From: Pseudomonadota bacterium
GTDB lineage: Bacteria > Pseudomonadota > Alphaproteobacteria > Rhizobiales > Xanthobacteraceae
Assembly (NCBI GenBank): GCA_023387735.1
Contig: JAEWHP010000035.1
Location: forward strand, 396,081-460,080
DNA: 64,000 nucleotides
Direction of reading: 5' to 3'
Each line of letters starts with the position of its first letter. Within the stretch, counting starts at the first letter, position 1. Under the pieces are notes generated by a model. That model was not told the DNA's origin, made no database searches, and saw nothing but the letters and a program-made list of their open reading frames with translations. The translations under genes and the position numbers were made by a program. Below are positions 7,234-15,832 of the stretch, piece by piece.

Positions 7234-8862
7234 ATGAATTCAACCTCCGGCGGCGAAGCGATCGTCAATGGCCTTGTCGCGCATGGCGTCGACACCGTGT
7301 TCGGCCTGCCGGGCGCGCAGATTTACGGCCTGTTCGACGCCTTCCATCAGGCGCAGCTCAAGGTGATCGGCGCGCGGCACGAACAGGCCTGCGGCTACAT
7401 GGCGTTCGGCTACGCGCGTTCATCGGGCAAGCCCGGCGTGTTCAGCGTGGTGCCTGGCCCCGGCGTGCTCAACGCCAGCGCCGCGTTGCTCACCGCCTTC
7501 GGCTGCAACGAGCCTGTCATGTGCCTCACCGGCCAGGTGCCGACGAATTTCCTCGGCAAGGGCCGCGGCCATCTGCACGAGATGCCGGATCAATTGGCGA
7601 CGCTGCGTACCTTCGTCAAATGGGCCGACCGCATCGAATATCCCGACACGGCGCCCGCGATGGTATCGCGCGCGTTTCAGGAAATGATGTCGGGCCGGCG
7701 CGGCCCGGTTTCGCTGGAAATGCCGTGGGACGTTTTTACCCAGCGCGCGCAGGTGGGCGCTTCCACCGTGCTCGCCCCCCTGCCCGCGCCGCAGCCCGAT
7801 CCTGATCGCATCAAGGCCGCCGCAGCACTGATCAAGGGCAGCAAGCGGCCGATGATCTTGGTCGGCAGCGGCGCGATCCATGCGCGCGAGGAGATTCTCG
7901 AACTCGCCGAGATGATCGACGCGCCCGTGGTGGCATTCCGCAGCGGGCGCGGCATCGTCTCCAATGCGCACGAACTCGGCCTGACCATGGCCGCCGCCTA
8001 CAAGCTTTGGCCGAACACCGATCTGATGATCGGGATCGGCACGCGGATGGAATTGCCCGCATCCGGATTCCGCTGGCCGTACCAGCCGCCGGGATTGAAA
8101 TCGGTTCGCATCGATATCGACCCAGTGGAAATGCGCCGGCTTGTATCCGACGCACCAGTGGTTGCTGACGCCAAAGCCGGCACCGCCGATCTCGTCGCAG
8201 CCGTGAAGAAGTCTAGCTACAGCAAGACCAGTGGCCGGCGCGCCGAGATCCGCGAAGCCACCGCAGCGGCGCAGCAGGAAATCCAGAAGATCCAGCCGCA
8301 GATGGCCTATCTGAAAATCCTGCGCGAGGTCTTGCCGGCGAATGCGATCGTCACCGATGAACTGTCGCAGGTCGGCTTCGCCTCCTGGTACGGCTTCCCG
8401 GTCTACGAGCCGCGCACCTTCATCACGTCGGGCTACCAGGGCACGCTCGGCTCCGGCTTCCCGACGGCCCTCGGCGCCAAGGTTGCCAATCCGGACAAGC
8501 CCGTGGTCGCGATCACCGGCGACGGCGGCTTCATGTTCGCGGTCCAGGAACTCTCTACCGCGGTACAGTTCAAGATCGGCGTGGTGACGCTGGTCTTCAA
8601 CAACAACGCCTACGGCAATGTCCGCCGCGACCAGCGCCAGCATTTTGACGGCCGCGTCGTGGCATCGGACCTGGTCAATCCGGATTTCGTCAAGCTGGCC
8701 GAATCCTTCGGCGTCGGCGCCGCGCGCGTGACCTCGCCGGATCATTTCCGTCCTACATTGGAGAAAGCGCTCGCCGACGGCGGGCCATATCTGATCTCGG
8801 TGGAAGTGCCGACGGATTCGGAAGTGAGCCCGTGGGCGTTCATTCATCCGCCGAAGCCGTAA
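7234..8862 (+). CDS. Thiamine pyrophosphate-dependent enzyme, acetolactate synthase-like
   Basis: A 542-residue protein with the three-domain layout of the ALS/benzoylformate decarboxylase family. The PYR domain carries the cofactor-activating Glu50 in GARHEQACGYMA. The PP domain carries GDGGFMFAVQELSTA and ends with VFNNNAYGNVRRDQ, the GDG-NN TPP/Mg motif. I start at the ATG at 7234; an in-frame GTG at 7222 is possible. It lies 40 bp after the FAH-family gene and is last in the apparent hpa operon. It is not a known step of homoprotocatechuate cleavage. It could decarboxylate a 2-oxo acid feeding or leaving the route (for example an arylpyruvate or pyruvate), but the substrate is not visible. 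Confidence 0.8.
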   Translation: MNSTSGGEAIVNGLVAHGVDTVFGLPGAQIYGLFDAFHQAQLKVIGARHEQACGYMAFGYARSSGKPGVFSVVPGPGVLNASAALLTAFGCNEPVMCLTGQVPTNFLGKGRGHLHEMPDQLATLRTFVKWADRIEYPDTAPAMVSRAFQEMMSGRRGPVSLEMPWDVFTQRAQVGASTVLAPLPAPQPDPDRIKAAAALIKGSKRPMILVGSGAIHAREEILELAEMIDAPVVAFRSGRGIVSNAHELGLTMAAAYKLWPNTDLMIGIGTRMELPASGFRWPYQPPGLKSVRIDIDPVEMRRLVSDAPVVADAKAGTADLVAAVKKSSYSKTSGRRAEIREATAAAQQEIQKIQPQMAYLKILREVLPANAIVTDELSQVGFASWYGFPVYEPRTFITSGYQGTLGSGFPTALGAKVANPDKPVVAITGDGGFMFAVQELSTAVQFKIGVVTLVFNNNAYGNVRRDQRQHFDGRVVASDLVNPDFVKLAESFGVGAARVTSPDHFRPTLEKALADGGPYLISVEVPTDSEVSPWAFIHPPKP

Positions 8863-8867
8863 TTGCG

Positions 8868-8971
8868 CGTCATTCCGGGGCGGTCCGAAGGACCGAACCC
8901 GGAATCTCGAGATTCCCCGGTGCGCAATTGCGCACCTGAGGTTCGATGCTTCGCATCGCCCCGGAATGACG
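8868..8971. repeat. Intergenic inverted repeat, family A, long form
   Basis: Outer arms are CGTCATTCCGGGGC and GCCCCGGAATGACG. Inner self-complementary units are GGTCCGAAGGACC, GAATCTCGAGATTC, GGTGCGCAATTGCGCACC and GATGCTTCGCATC. It separates the convergent TPP-enzyme and MFS genes and could terminate both. Confidence 0.8.
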
Positions 8972-8977
8972 GCGAGA

Positions 8978-10213
8978 CTAAACCTGCTCCACCACACTCC
9001 GCTGCATTCGCGACGCCGCAATCACCAGCAGGCCCACACCGGCGACCAGCCAGCAGGCGACCGGCGCCCATTGCAACAGCGGCGCATACTCCGGCAGTCG
9101 CTGCAGGCCGCCGGCGACGGCCGCCATCCGCGCAAAGGTCGCGAGCGCGAGCGCAGAGAACACCAGGCCGACCACCTTGCCCTCCGCACCGGTCTCGCCA
9201 ATCGCCAACGCGGCCGAAACCGCGGCCATCAGCATGCAGCCCCACGCGGCACCCGCAACGAACTGCGCCACGATCAGCATGTTCAAATTGCCGGCCATCT
9301 CGGCGCCAAGAATGGCGAGCGCGCCCAACAGGCCTGCGGCGCCCATCACGATCAGCCCGCCGCGATGCTTGACGACAACGCTCGCCGGAAACATCGCGAT
9401 GTTGAAGCCGATCCAGAACACCGGCATCAGCCATTGCAGGTCGTCCGGCTTCGCGAAGCGCAGGTAGAACGGCGTGCTGTTGATCGAAAAGTGCAACTGA
9501 TAGCCCAGCGCCAGGATGACCATCGAGGCGATGAAGAACATCGGCACCTGACCAAGCGATTTTGCCGGCGCTGGCGGCTTCTTCGCGACGGCCGGTGCCT
9601 GCGCAAGGCCGCGTTCGACCCGCGACAGGGCGAGCGTCGTAACGAGCAGCACCACGCCCGAGATCACGAATGGCAATCGCGGATCGTGGTGGCGCAGCAC
9701 CACGCCGAGATAGGGCGATATCGCCCCCGCCAGGCCGTAACCGACCATCGCCAGCGCCGAAAGAAACGGGATCGCCGGCCGCGCGGCGTACTTGCCCAGC
9801 AATGTCAGCGGCGGCGCCCGCAACGCCGATGACGTCACGACCCAGATCAGGGCCAGCCCGATGAACCAGACCTGCGCGCCGGGCCCGGTGCCGGCCACGA
9901 ACGGCAGGGCGATGAACGCCGTACAGGAGATCGCGGTCAGCGCGCCCACGAAAACGCCGAGCTTGCCGACGAACGGCGCGATCCGGTCCGCGGCAATTCC
10001 CATCGCGGTGTCGGCAATGGTGAAGATCGCCTGATCGAGCATCAGAATCAGGATCACCGCCGACGGCGCGATGCCGACGTCGGCGCAAAGTTTCGGCAGA
10101 TAGATGACGTAAGTGGTCCAGCCCAGTGCGAAGACCAGTTGCAGGACGGCTAGATACACGCCTGTGCCGGTTGCGCTTGTACTGGTGTCGGACGTTGCTT
10201 CTGATGCGGTCAT
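8978..10213 (-). CDS. MFS transporter
   Basis: A 411-residue integral membrane protein with about twelve hydrophobic segments, beginning around residues 18-40 (VYLAVLQLVFALGWTTYVIY) and ending around 395-405. A polar central loop near residues 185-215 (VERGLAQAPAVAKKPPAPAK) divides the two six-helix halves, the usual MFS layout. The N-terminal 15 residues are Ser/Thr rich and cytoplasmic. I see no substrate-specific signature. It is the only transporter beside the hpa cluster but points the opposite way and is separated from it by a repeat, so a role in aromatic-acid uptake is only a guess. Confidence 0.8.
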   Translation of the reverse strand: MTASEATSDTSTSATGTGVYLAVLQLVFALGWTTYVIYLPKLCADVGIAPSAVILILMLDQAIFTIADTAMGIAADRIAPFVGKLGVFVGALTAISCTAFIALPFVAGTGPGAQVWFIGLALIWVVTSSALRAPPLTLLGKYAARPAIPFLSALAMVGYGLAGAISPYLGVVLRHHDPRLPFVISGVVLLVTTLALSRVERGLAQAPAVAKKPPAPAKSLGQVPMFFIASMVILALGYQLHFSINSTPFYLRFAKPDDLQWLMPVFWIGFNIAMFPASVVVKHRGGLIVMGAAGLLGALAILGAEMAGNLNMLIVAQFVAGAAWGCMLMAAVSAALAIGETGAEGKVVGLVFSALALATFARMAAVAGGLQRLPEYAPLLQWAPVACWLVAGVGLLVIAASRMQRSVVEQV

Positions 10214-10289
10214 GTGGCCCCCCTCGGCGCGAGGAACATAGACCAGCGGAACCGTGGATGGAACGTTTCTCCCCTTCTCCCTTGTGGGA

Positions 10290-10943
10290 TCAGCGCACCT
10301 TGCGGAAAGTCAGATTGATGCGCTGGCCGCCCATGACGGCGTGCTCGCCGTCGGCCAGCGGCGCAACGCCGTGAAAGAATAGCCGCGACGGCCCGCCCCA
10401 GACGACGACGTCGCCGTGCTCTAGCCGGTAACGCACAGTTTTGTCAGCGCGCTTCGGGCCGCCGAACAGGAAGACCGCAGGCAGCCCGAGCGAGACCGAG
10501 ACGATAGGCGCACCAAAATCGAGTTCGTCCTTGTCCTGATGCAGTGACAGCTTTGCGCCGGGCACGTAGCGATTGATCAGGCAGGCCTCGGGCTCGAAGC
10601 CGTTGAACCCGGCGTCATCAGCCGCGTCAGCCGCCAGTCTCTGCAGCACAGGCGGCATCGCCGGCCACTTCTGTCCGGAGTCGGGATCGATGGCGTCATA
10701 GCGGTAGCCGGTGTTATCGGACACCCAGCCGACATTTCCGCAATTGGTCATCGCGACCGACATGCGGTGACCGCCCGGCGTGACCAGATGCCGAAACGGC
10801 GACTGTTTGACGATGGCGCGCAGTGCCGGAAGCAACTCGGCTTCGAACGGTCGCGCAAAGCCGCGCAGCAGCACGGCACCCTCCGCCATCGCCTCGCGCG
10901 ACGGGCGCATGTCGCCAACGCTCTCGAACAGATCAGCCGTCAA
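10290..10943 (-). CDS. alkB: DNA oxidative demethylase AlkB
   Basis: A 217-residue Fe(II)/2-oxoglutarate dioxygenase that removes 1-methyladenine and 3-methylcytosine from DNA. It aligns with E. coli AlkB along its length: HLVTPGGHRMSVAMTNCGN, CLINRYVPGAKLSLHQDKDE and EHGDVVVWGGPSRLFFHG. Iron ligands are His135, Asp137 and His191, and the C-terminal RINLTFRKVR supplies the 2OG-binding arginines. The best start is TTG at 10943 (MTADLFES), because E. coli AlkB homology begins at DLF; the first ATG (10910) would remove it. It lies 30 bp downstream of another Fe/2OG oxygenase on the same strand, probably one operon. Confidence 0.93.
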   Translation of the reverse strand: MTADLFESVGDMRPSREAMAEGAVLLRGFARPFEAELLPALRAIVKQSPFRHLVTPGGHRMSVAMTNCGNVGWVSDNTGYRYDAIDPDSGQKWPAMPPVLQRLAADAADDAGFNGFEPEACLINRYVPGAKLSLHQDKDELDFGAPIVSVSLGLPAVFLFGGPKRADKTVRYRLEHGDVVVWGGPSRLFFHGVAPLADGEHAVMGGQRINLTFRKVR

Positions 10944-10973
10944 TTCAGTCCGTGCTCGCTTGCAAGTCCGTGC

Positions 10974-11714
10974 TCACTTGGCATCGTGAAAGATCACGCC
11001 GACGGTGTGGCGGTGGCCGGAGCGAACCCGGCTGACGCCGTGGCGCAGGTTAACCCGATAGGGCCCGCGCGTCCCCTGCACTGGCCGGTGATGCACAGCA
11101 AAGGCGACCGCGTCTCCCTGCGCCAGCGGAACCACTTCAGCCCGCGACTGCATCCGCGGCCGCTGCTCCGTCAGCACGAATTCGCCGCCTTCGAAATCGC
11201 GCCCCGGCTGCGACAGCAGGATCGCGACCTGCAGCGGAAACACGTGCTCGCCATAGAGATCCTGGTGCAGGCAGTTGTAGTCGTCCTCGCCATATTGCAG
11301 CAGCAGCGGCGTCGGCCGCGTCTGCCCGGCGTCGTGGCAGCGCTTCAGGAACGCCTCGTGGCTATCAGGATAGCGGATGTCGATCCCCATCGTCTCGTTC
11401 CAGCGATTGGCGACGGAACAAAGCCGCGCGTAAAGCGCAGGCCGCAATTGCGCGATCAGGTCGGGCAGTGGATAGGCGAAATACTTGTACTCACCCCGGC
11501 CGAAGCCGTGGCGCCCCATCACGATGCGGCTGCGGAAGTTCTTGTCGTCTGGATAGAGCGCGGCCAATGCGGCGCACTCGTCCGGCGACAACAACCCCTT
11601 CAGGACGGCGCAGCCCTGCGCATCGAGATCGGCAGTCGCCTGCGCCCAGTCGATCGCGTCGACACGGGCGGCGATTTCCGAGGAACAGTCGATATTTCTG
11701 GCGGTCGCTTTCAT
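10974..11714 (-). CDS. 2OG-Fe(II) oxygenase, prolyl-hydroxylase-like
   Basis: A 246-residue double-stranded beta-helix oxygenase. The HxD iron motif is His150-Gln-Asp152 in NCLHQDLYGEHVFPLQ. The distal half holds VQGTRGPYRVNLRHGVSRV followed by RSGHRHTVGVIFHDAK, where His225 and a following Arg probably supply the third iron ligand and the 2OG carboxylate contact. I start at the ATG at 11714; an in-frame ATG at 11744 would add 10 residues, and neither has a strong Shine-Dalgarno. It precedes alkB by 30 bp. Substrate unknown. Pairing with alkB hints at alkylation repair or hydroxylation of a protein or nucleic acid. Confidence 0.8.
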   Translation of the reverse strand: MKATARNIDCSSEIAARVDAIDWAQATADLDAQGCAVLKGLLSPDECAALAALYPDDKNFRSRIVMGRHGFGRGEYKYFAYPLPDLIAQLRPALYARLCSVANRWNETMGIDIRYPDSHEAFLKRCHDAGQTRPTPLLLQYGEDDYNCLHQDLYGEHVFPLQVAILLSQPGRDFEGGEFVLTEQRPRMQSRAEVVPLAQGDAVAFAVHHRPVQGTRGPYRVNLRHGVSRVRSGHRHTVGVIFHDAK

Positions 11715-11772
11715 GGCGAAAAGTCTCGCAAATGCCCCCGGCATACGCCACCCGATTTCCGAAAACTCCGTC

Positions 11773-11890
11773 GTCGTCCCGGCGAAGGCCGGGACCCATA
11801 CGCCATGGCGATGATGCTGGGCACGAGGCCGATGGCTTCTTCCAACAACAGGCGACCGGGATTACGGGTCCAGGCCTTCGCCGGGACGAC
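11773..11890. repeat. Intergenic inverted repeat, family B (GTCGTCCCGGCGAAGGCCGGGAC)
   Basis: The left arm GTCGTCCCGGCGAAGGCC is itself a hairpin and is matched about 90 bp away by GGCCTTCGCCGGGACGAC, so the element is a large inverted repeat with hairpin ends. A close relative lies at 26367-26484 with the same spacing. Confidence 0.8.
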
Positions 11891-11902
11891 GTGCGGATGG
11901 GC

Positions 11903-12589
11903 TCAGCCCAACACCGGCAGCGTGACCACGTCATATCCGTGGCTGATCTTGCGCTTCAGCACGGGATCTTCCAGTTCGAACTCGAAGCGATCGGCCGGAC
12001 GAATGCCGCCCTTGGCCGCAAACGTGCCGCCGAACATGGCGCAGCCATCGGGCAGGCCCGCAGCCCCAAAGCCGCGCGCGACCAGTTCCTTCACCGGCAG
12101 CATGTGGTCGAGCGTGCCTTCCTGATAGAGCACGCGCTGGCCACCGATCGTGGCCCAGGCGCGCAGGATCAGCCGATCCCAATGGCCGATGACGTCCTCC
12201 AGTTCCCACAGCGCGGACGCCATCGGCTTGTCACACATCTGCTTGGAGACGGTGACGTTGTAGCTCTCCACCTTGCGGTCGGTATGGTCGGAGCCGCAGC
12301 CGACGAAGATGCGGCCCTGCCAGCCGATCAGCACGAACTCGACCTCGCCGCTGGAATTTTCGCCGCAGACTTCGATGCTGTCGGCGAGCGTGATCCGCCG
12401 CGCCGAGCATCGATAGTAGATCGGCGTTGTCGCGGGGCGCGCAATGCCGATCGCTTCGAGCTCGGCGATGTGCTTGTCGCGCGCCACCGGATCGCGTCCG
12501 GTCCAGCCGGCGATGACGGCCTGGTCGATCGCAAGCGTCAGCGGCGTGCCCGCGCCCTTGTCCTGGACGTTGAAGGTCAGGTCAAACAC
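11903..12589 (-). CDS. DUF2848 family protein
   Basis: A 228-residue protein that I recognise as the DUF2848 family from its start (MFDLTFNVQDKGAGTPL) and the region HIAELEAIGIARPATTPIYYR. No characterised function is known to me. Other conserved-looking parts are GCGSDHTDRKVESYNVTVSK and LYQEGTLDHMLP. There is no signal peptide or membrane segment. It overlaps the upstream amidase by 8 bp, so the two are translationally coupled and probably act on related substrates: release of an acid from an amide by the amidase, with the DUF2848 protein acting before or after. It is last in the four-gene AtuA/amidase operon. Confidence 0.8.
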   Translation of the reverse strand: MFDLTFNVQDKGAGTPLTLAIDQAVIAGWTGRDPVARDKHIAELEAIGIARPATTPIYYRCSARRITLADSIEVCGENSSGEVEFVLIGWQGRIFVGCGSDHTDRKVESYNVTVSKQMCDKPMASALWELEDVIGHWDRLILRAWATIGGQRVLYQEGTLDHMLPVKELVARGFGAAGLPDGCAMFGGTFAAKGGIRPADRFEFELEDPVLKRKISHGYDVVTLPVLG

Positions 12590-13934
12590 GGATGATGTTT
12601 TCCATTCCGGCGGCCAGTTCGAAGATGCGGCGGTCCGAGCCGCCTGCGGCGGCGAGCATCAGCCCGACCGGCACCTCGCCATCGCGATGCGCCGGCAGCG
12701 AGATCGCGCAGCCATCGAGCATGTTGATCAGCGTGCAGTTGCGCAACGCGCGCAAATTCTCGGTGGTGAACGCCTTGTCGTCGGCGAGGTCGGCAATGGC
12801 AGGCGGGGTGTTCGCAGTCGTCGGCAGCACCAGCGCGTCATAGGGCGCGATGCGCACTTCCGTCCGCGCGATGAACGAGCGGCGCGCGTCGAGGATATCG
12901 ATGTAGTCGGCGGCGCTGATGCTTTCGCCGCGCAGGATGCGAACGCGAACCCGGGGATCGTAGACGTCGCCCTGGCTGACGATCAGGTAGCGATGCCAGG
13001 CGTAGCTTTCCGCGGCGGCAAAGCCGCCCTTGCTGTTCATGACGCCGACATCGTGAAATTCCGGCACCTCGATCCGCTCGATCGATGCGCCATAGCGCGA
13101 CAGCGTCTCCAGCGCGCGCTCGAAGGTCTTCGCGACCTCGTCGTCGAGATCATCGAGCGCGACCGTGGTCGGCACCGCAAGCCGCATGCCCTTGACCGGG
13201 CGCGGCTGCAACGGCTGCACGGCCTCACCCGCGAGCACGGCATCGAGCACCGCGCAGCAGGCAACGCTGCGCGCCAGCGGCCCAAAACTGTCGAGCGAGG
13301 ACGACAGCGGCACGCCGCCGTCGAGCGGCACGCGCGCCTGCGTCGGCTTGTAGCCGACGATGCCGTTGTACGCCGCCGGAATCCGGCAGGAGCCGCCGGT
13401 ATCGGTGCCGAGCGCGCCATAGGCCATTTGATCGGCGATCGACACTGCGGCGCCCGACGACGAGCCGCCGGGGACGTGGCCGACGCTGCGATTCCAGGCG
13501 CTCTTCGGCGTGCCGTAATGCGGATTGATGCCGATGCCCGAATAGGCGAACTCGGTCATGTTGGTGCGGCCGATCACGATGAAGCCCGCCCGGCGCAGCC
13601 GCGCCACCACGGTCGCATCGTCCTCCGCCGGCGTGCAATTCTCCTCCAGCGCGCGGGAGCCGGCGCGGGTCACCTGCCCCTTGATGTCGAACAGATCCTT
13701 GATCGAGACGGGAATGCCGGCATAGGGCGACGGCGCGGCATTGGCCTTGCGCAGCCGGTCCATGGCGTCAGCAGCCCCGAGCGCGGCCTCCTTGTCGACG
13801 TGGATGAAGACGCGCTGGCCTTCGCCGGCGGGATCGGCGATCCGGGCGAGGCACGCCTCCACCAGTTTCCGGGCGGTGGTCGCGCCGCTGTCGAGATCGG
13901 CGGCCAATGTGGCAAGTGTCGGCGTATCGGGCAT
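12582..13934 (-). CDS. Amidase (amidase signature family)
   Basis: A 450-residue serine amidase with the Ser-cisSer-Lys triad: Lys79 in PVSIKDLFD, cis-Ser158 in GGSSSGAAVS and nucleophile Ser182 in DTGGSCRIPA. The length is normal for stand-alone amidases. gatB and gatC are absent, so it is unlikely to be the tRNA amidotransferase GatA. It hydrolyses a carboxamide to acid plus ammonia; the substrate is not evident. It lies 18 bp after the AtuA-related small gene and overlaps the DUF2848 gene by 8 bp. Confidence 0.88.
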   Translation of the reverse strand: MPDTPTLATLAADLDSGATTARKLVEACLARIADPAGEGQRVFIHVDKEAALGAADAMDRLRKANAAPSPYAGIPVSIKDLFDIKGQVTRAGSRALEENCTPAEDDATVVARLRRAGFIVIGRTNMTEFAYSGIGINPHYGTPKSAWNRSVGHVPGGSSSGAAVSIADQMAYGALGTDTGGSCRIPAAYNGIVGYKPTQARVPLDGGVPLSSSLDSFGPLARSVACCAVLDAVLAGEAVQPLQPRPVKGMRLAVPTTVALDDLDDEVAKTFERALETLSRYGASIERIEVPEFHDVGVMNSKGGFAAAESYAWHRYLIVSQGDVYDPRVRVRILRGESISAADYIDILDARRSFIARTEVRIAPYDALVLPTTANTPPAIADLADDKAFTTENLRALRNCTLINMLDGCAISLPAHRDGEVPVGLMLAAAGGSDRRIFELAAGMENIIRV

Positions 13935-13952
13935 GACGGCTGGTGCTCTCTG

Positions 13953-14288
13953 TTATTGCTTGTTGTCGGGTGCGGGTGCGATGTCGAGTTCGAGGTCGAG
14001 CAACGCCGAACTCAGCGACTTGCCGTGCGCGTCGAGCGCCAGCGACCGCGTCACGCCACCGCCGAGCGCCTGGTCCATGACGAAGTTCAGCGCGGAAAGA
14101 TTGGGCAGTTCGTAGCGAACCACCTCGCCCTGGACGACGCCGGCGAAATGCGCTTTCACCCGCGCCGCCGTGACCTGCTCGAGCAGCAGCGGATAGTCCT
14201 TCGCATCATAGGCGATGACGGAAATATTGGAGATGTTACCCTTGTCGCCGGTGCGGGAATGAGCGATCTCGCGCAGCTTCATCGTCAC
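13953..14288 (-). CDS. AtuA-related small protein
   Basis: A 111-residue protein (MTMKLREIAHSRTGDKGNIS) matching the small domain that follows, or is fused to, the DUF1446 domain in AtuA-type proteins. HSRTGDKGNISNISVIAYD and VRYELPNLSALNFVMDQALGGG are the conserved parts. Its start overlaps the stop of the large AtuA-like gene by 4 bp (ATGA type). The two presumably form one complex or a split version of a single-chain protein. Confidence 0.85.
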   Translation of the reverse strand: MTMKLREIAHSRTGDKGNISNISVIAYDAKDYPLLLEQVTAARVKAHFAGVVQGEVVRYELPNLSALNFVMDQALGGGVTRSLALDAHGKSLSSALLDLELDIAPAPDNKQ

Positions 14289-15625
14289 GCCCCCACGAAA
14301 CGCACTTGCGGCCTGGCCAGTTTGCGCGGCAGCAGCACCGAAGCCACCGCAACCACGTCCCGCGCCGACTTCCAGGCGCCACCGCCCGCCGCCGGGCCGT
14401 TGGTATAGAGCGTTTCGACCTCGTTGCCGATCCTGACCGCCTCACGCAAATTCTCGGTGCGGCCGCTGACACGAACGCGCACCTCATAGGGTTCGTTGGC
14501 GCGCGCGGAGACTTCCGCGCCGTGCAGGGAATCGACGCCGACGAGTTCGAACCGCCATTCGCTGGCGTCGACGCCGGTCAGCTTCAGCCGCTCGCGGACG
14601 ATCTCCAGCGCCAGCCGTCCCCGCGCCAATGCGCCCGGACCTGCATAGGAGATCTGGCCTTCGCCGATGTAGCTGTCGACATAGCCAACCGAGACCTTCA
14701 GCGTATCGGTCCGCTTCGTCCCCCGCCCGCCGCTGACGCGCACGCGATCAGGTCCGATCTCCTCGACCTTCACTTGAGAAAAATCCGCGACCACATCCGG
14801 CTGGAAATATTTGGCGGGGTCGTGCACCTCATAGAGCAACTGCTCCTTGCAGGTCTGCGCCGTCACCGCGCCGCCGGAACCTGCAACCTTGGTAATGACG
14901 AGACTGCCGTCCTCGCCGACTTCGCCGATCGGAAATCCGAGCCGCGCCAGATCGGGCACGTCCTTGTAGCCGGGATCGGCGAAATAGCCGCCGGTGATCT
15001 GGCCGGCGCATTCGAGCAGATGCCCGGCGACGGTGCCCTGCCCCAGCAGATTCCAGTCATCCATCGCCCAGCCGAACGCGTGGATCATCGGCGCCAGAAA
15101 CAGCGCCGGATCGGACGCCCGCCCGGTGATGACGATATCGGCGCCCGATGCCAGCGCCTGCGCCATCGGTTCGGCGCCGAGATAGGCATTGGCGGACAAC
15201 AGCCGGTTGCCGAGCTGACGGATCGTGCCGTCGAACTCCATGATCGGCAGATCGCCGTCCTTGCAGGCGTCGAGCACATCGTCGCCGACGACAGCGGCGA
15301 TCTTCCGTTCGGACAGTCCGAGCGACTTTGCGATCTCGGAGGTCTTGCGCGCGGCCGCTACCGGATTGGCAGCGCCCATGTTGGTGACGATCTTGATGCC
15401 TTTGGCAGCGCAGAGCGGAAGCACCGCGCGCATTCGCTCTTCGAGCAGCGGGTCATAGCCGCTTTCCGGATTTTTCATCCGCGCCTGCTGCGCCAGCGCC
15501 ACCGTGCGCTCGCCCAGGCACTCGAACACGAGATACTGGATGTCGCCCTTTTCGGCGAGTTCGATCGCGGGCTCGATGCGATCGCCCGAATAGCCGGCGC
15601 CGGAGCCAATTCGAATGGTTCGCAC
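14285..15625 (-). CDS. AtuA-like protein (DUF1446, acyclic terpene utilization family)
   Basis: A 446-residue cytosolic protein with the DUF1446 pattern: IRIGSGAGYSGDRIEPAIEL at the start, LVFECLGERT, IKIVTNMGAANPVAA, IVITGRASDPALFLAP and AGQITGGYFADPGYKD. In Pseudomonas, AtuA is required for acyclic terpene (citronellol/geraniol) use, but its reaction is unclear. The other atu genes (geranyl-CoA carboxylase) are not here, so the name marks the family only. It begins a minus-strand operon with its small partner, an amidase and a DUF2848 protein. It is divergent from the Zn-ribbon/thiolase operon across 207 bp. Confidence 0.85.
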   Translation of the reverse strand: MRTIRIGSGAGYSGDRIEPAIELAEKGDIQYLVFECLGERTVALAQQARMKNPESGYDPLLEERMRAVLPLCAAKGIKIVTNMGAANPVAAARKTSEIAKSLGLSERKIAAVVGDDVLDACKDGDLPIMEFDGTIRQLGNRLLSANAYLGAEPMAQALASGADIVITGRASDPALFLAPMIHAFGWAMDDWNLLGQGTVAGHLLECAGQITGGYFADPGYKDVPDLARLGFPIGEVGEDGSLVITKVAGSGGAVTAQTCKEQLLYEVHDPAKYFQPDVVADFSQVKVEEIGPDRVRVSGGRGTKRTDTLKVSVGYVDSYIGEGQISYAGPGALARGRLALEIVRERLKLTGVDASEWRFELVGVDSLHGAEVSARANEPYEVRVRVSGRTENLREAVRIGNEVETLYTNGPAAGGGAWKSARDVVAVASVLLPRKLARPQVRFVGA

Positions 15626-15832
15626 CTCGTCTCCATCGCCGTTGCGCGCGCGACATGTTTCGCAGTGAGAAATACCCTAGCGCGGAAAATCGCTGGCATA
15701 CAAGCGCTCTCCAACGCAGGAATGCAGCCATGCGGCAGCACCGCTGCTGGACCGTTGACGGGCAATGGTCAAATGTCGCATCAAGATCGCAACAAGCGCC
15801 CCCGGCGCCGTTTCCCAAGGAGAACAGCCGAT

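Noticed and set aside
10767..12125. 452-codon + strand open frame over the 2OG oxygenase gene
   Set aside because: Antisense to the oxygenase and AlkB genes and crossing a family B repeat. There is no ribosome-binding site or domain.
12582..13934. GatA subunit of glutamyl-tRNA amidotransferase
   Set aside because: The amidase triad is the same, but gatB and gatC are absent and its operon partners are AtuA-like and DUF2848 genes, so a stand-alone amidase is the better call.
12444..14408. 654-codon + strand open frame across the amidase and DUF2848 genes
   Set aside because: It runs antisense to three coupled genes with clear motifs, and its translation is Arg/Ala/His-rich without family similarity.
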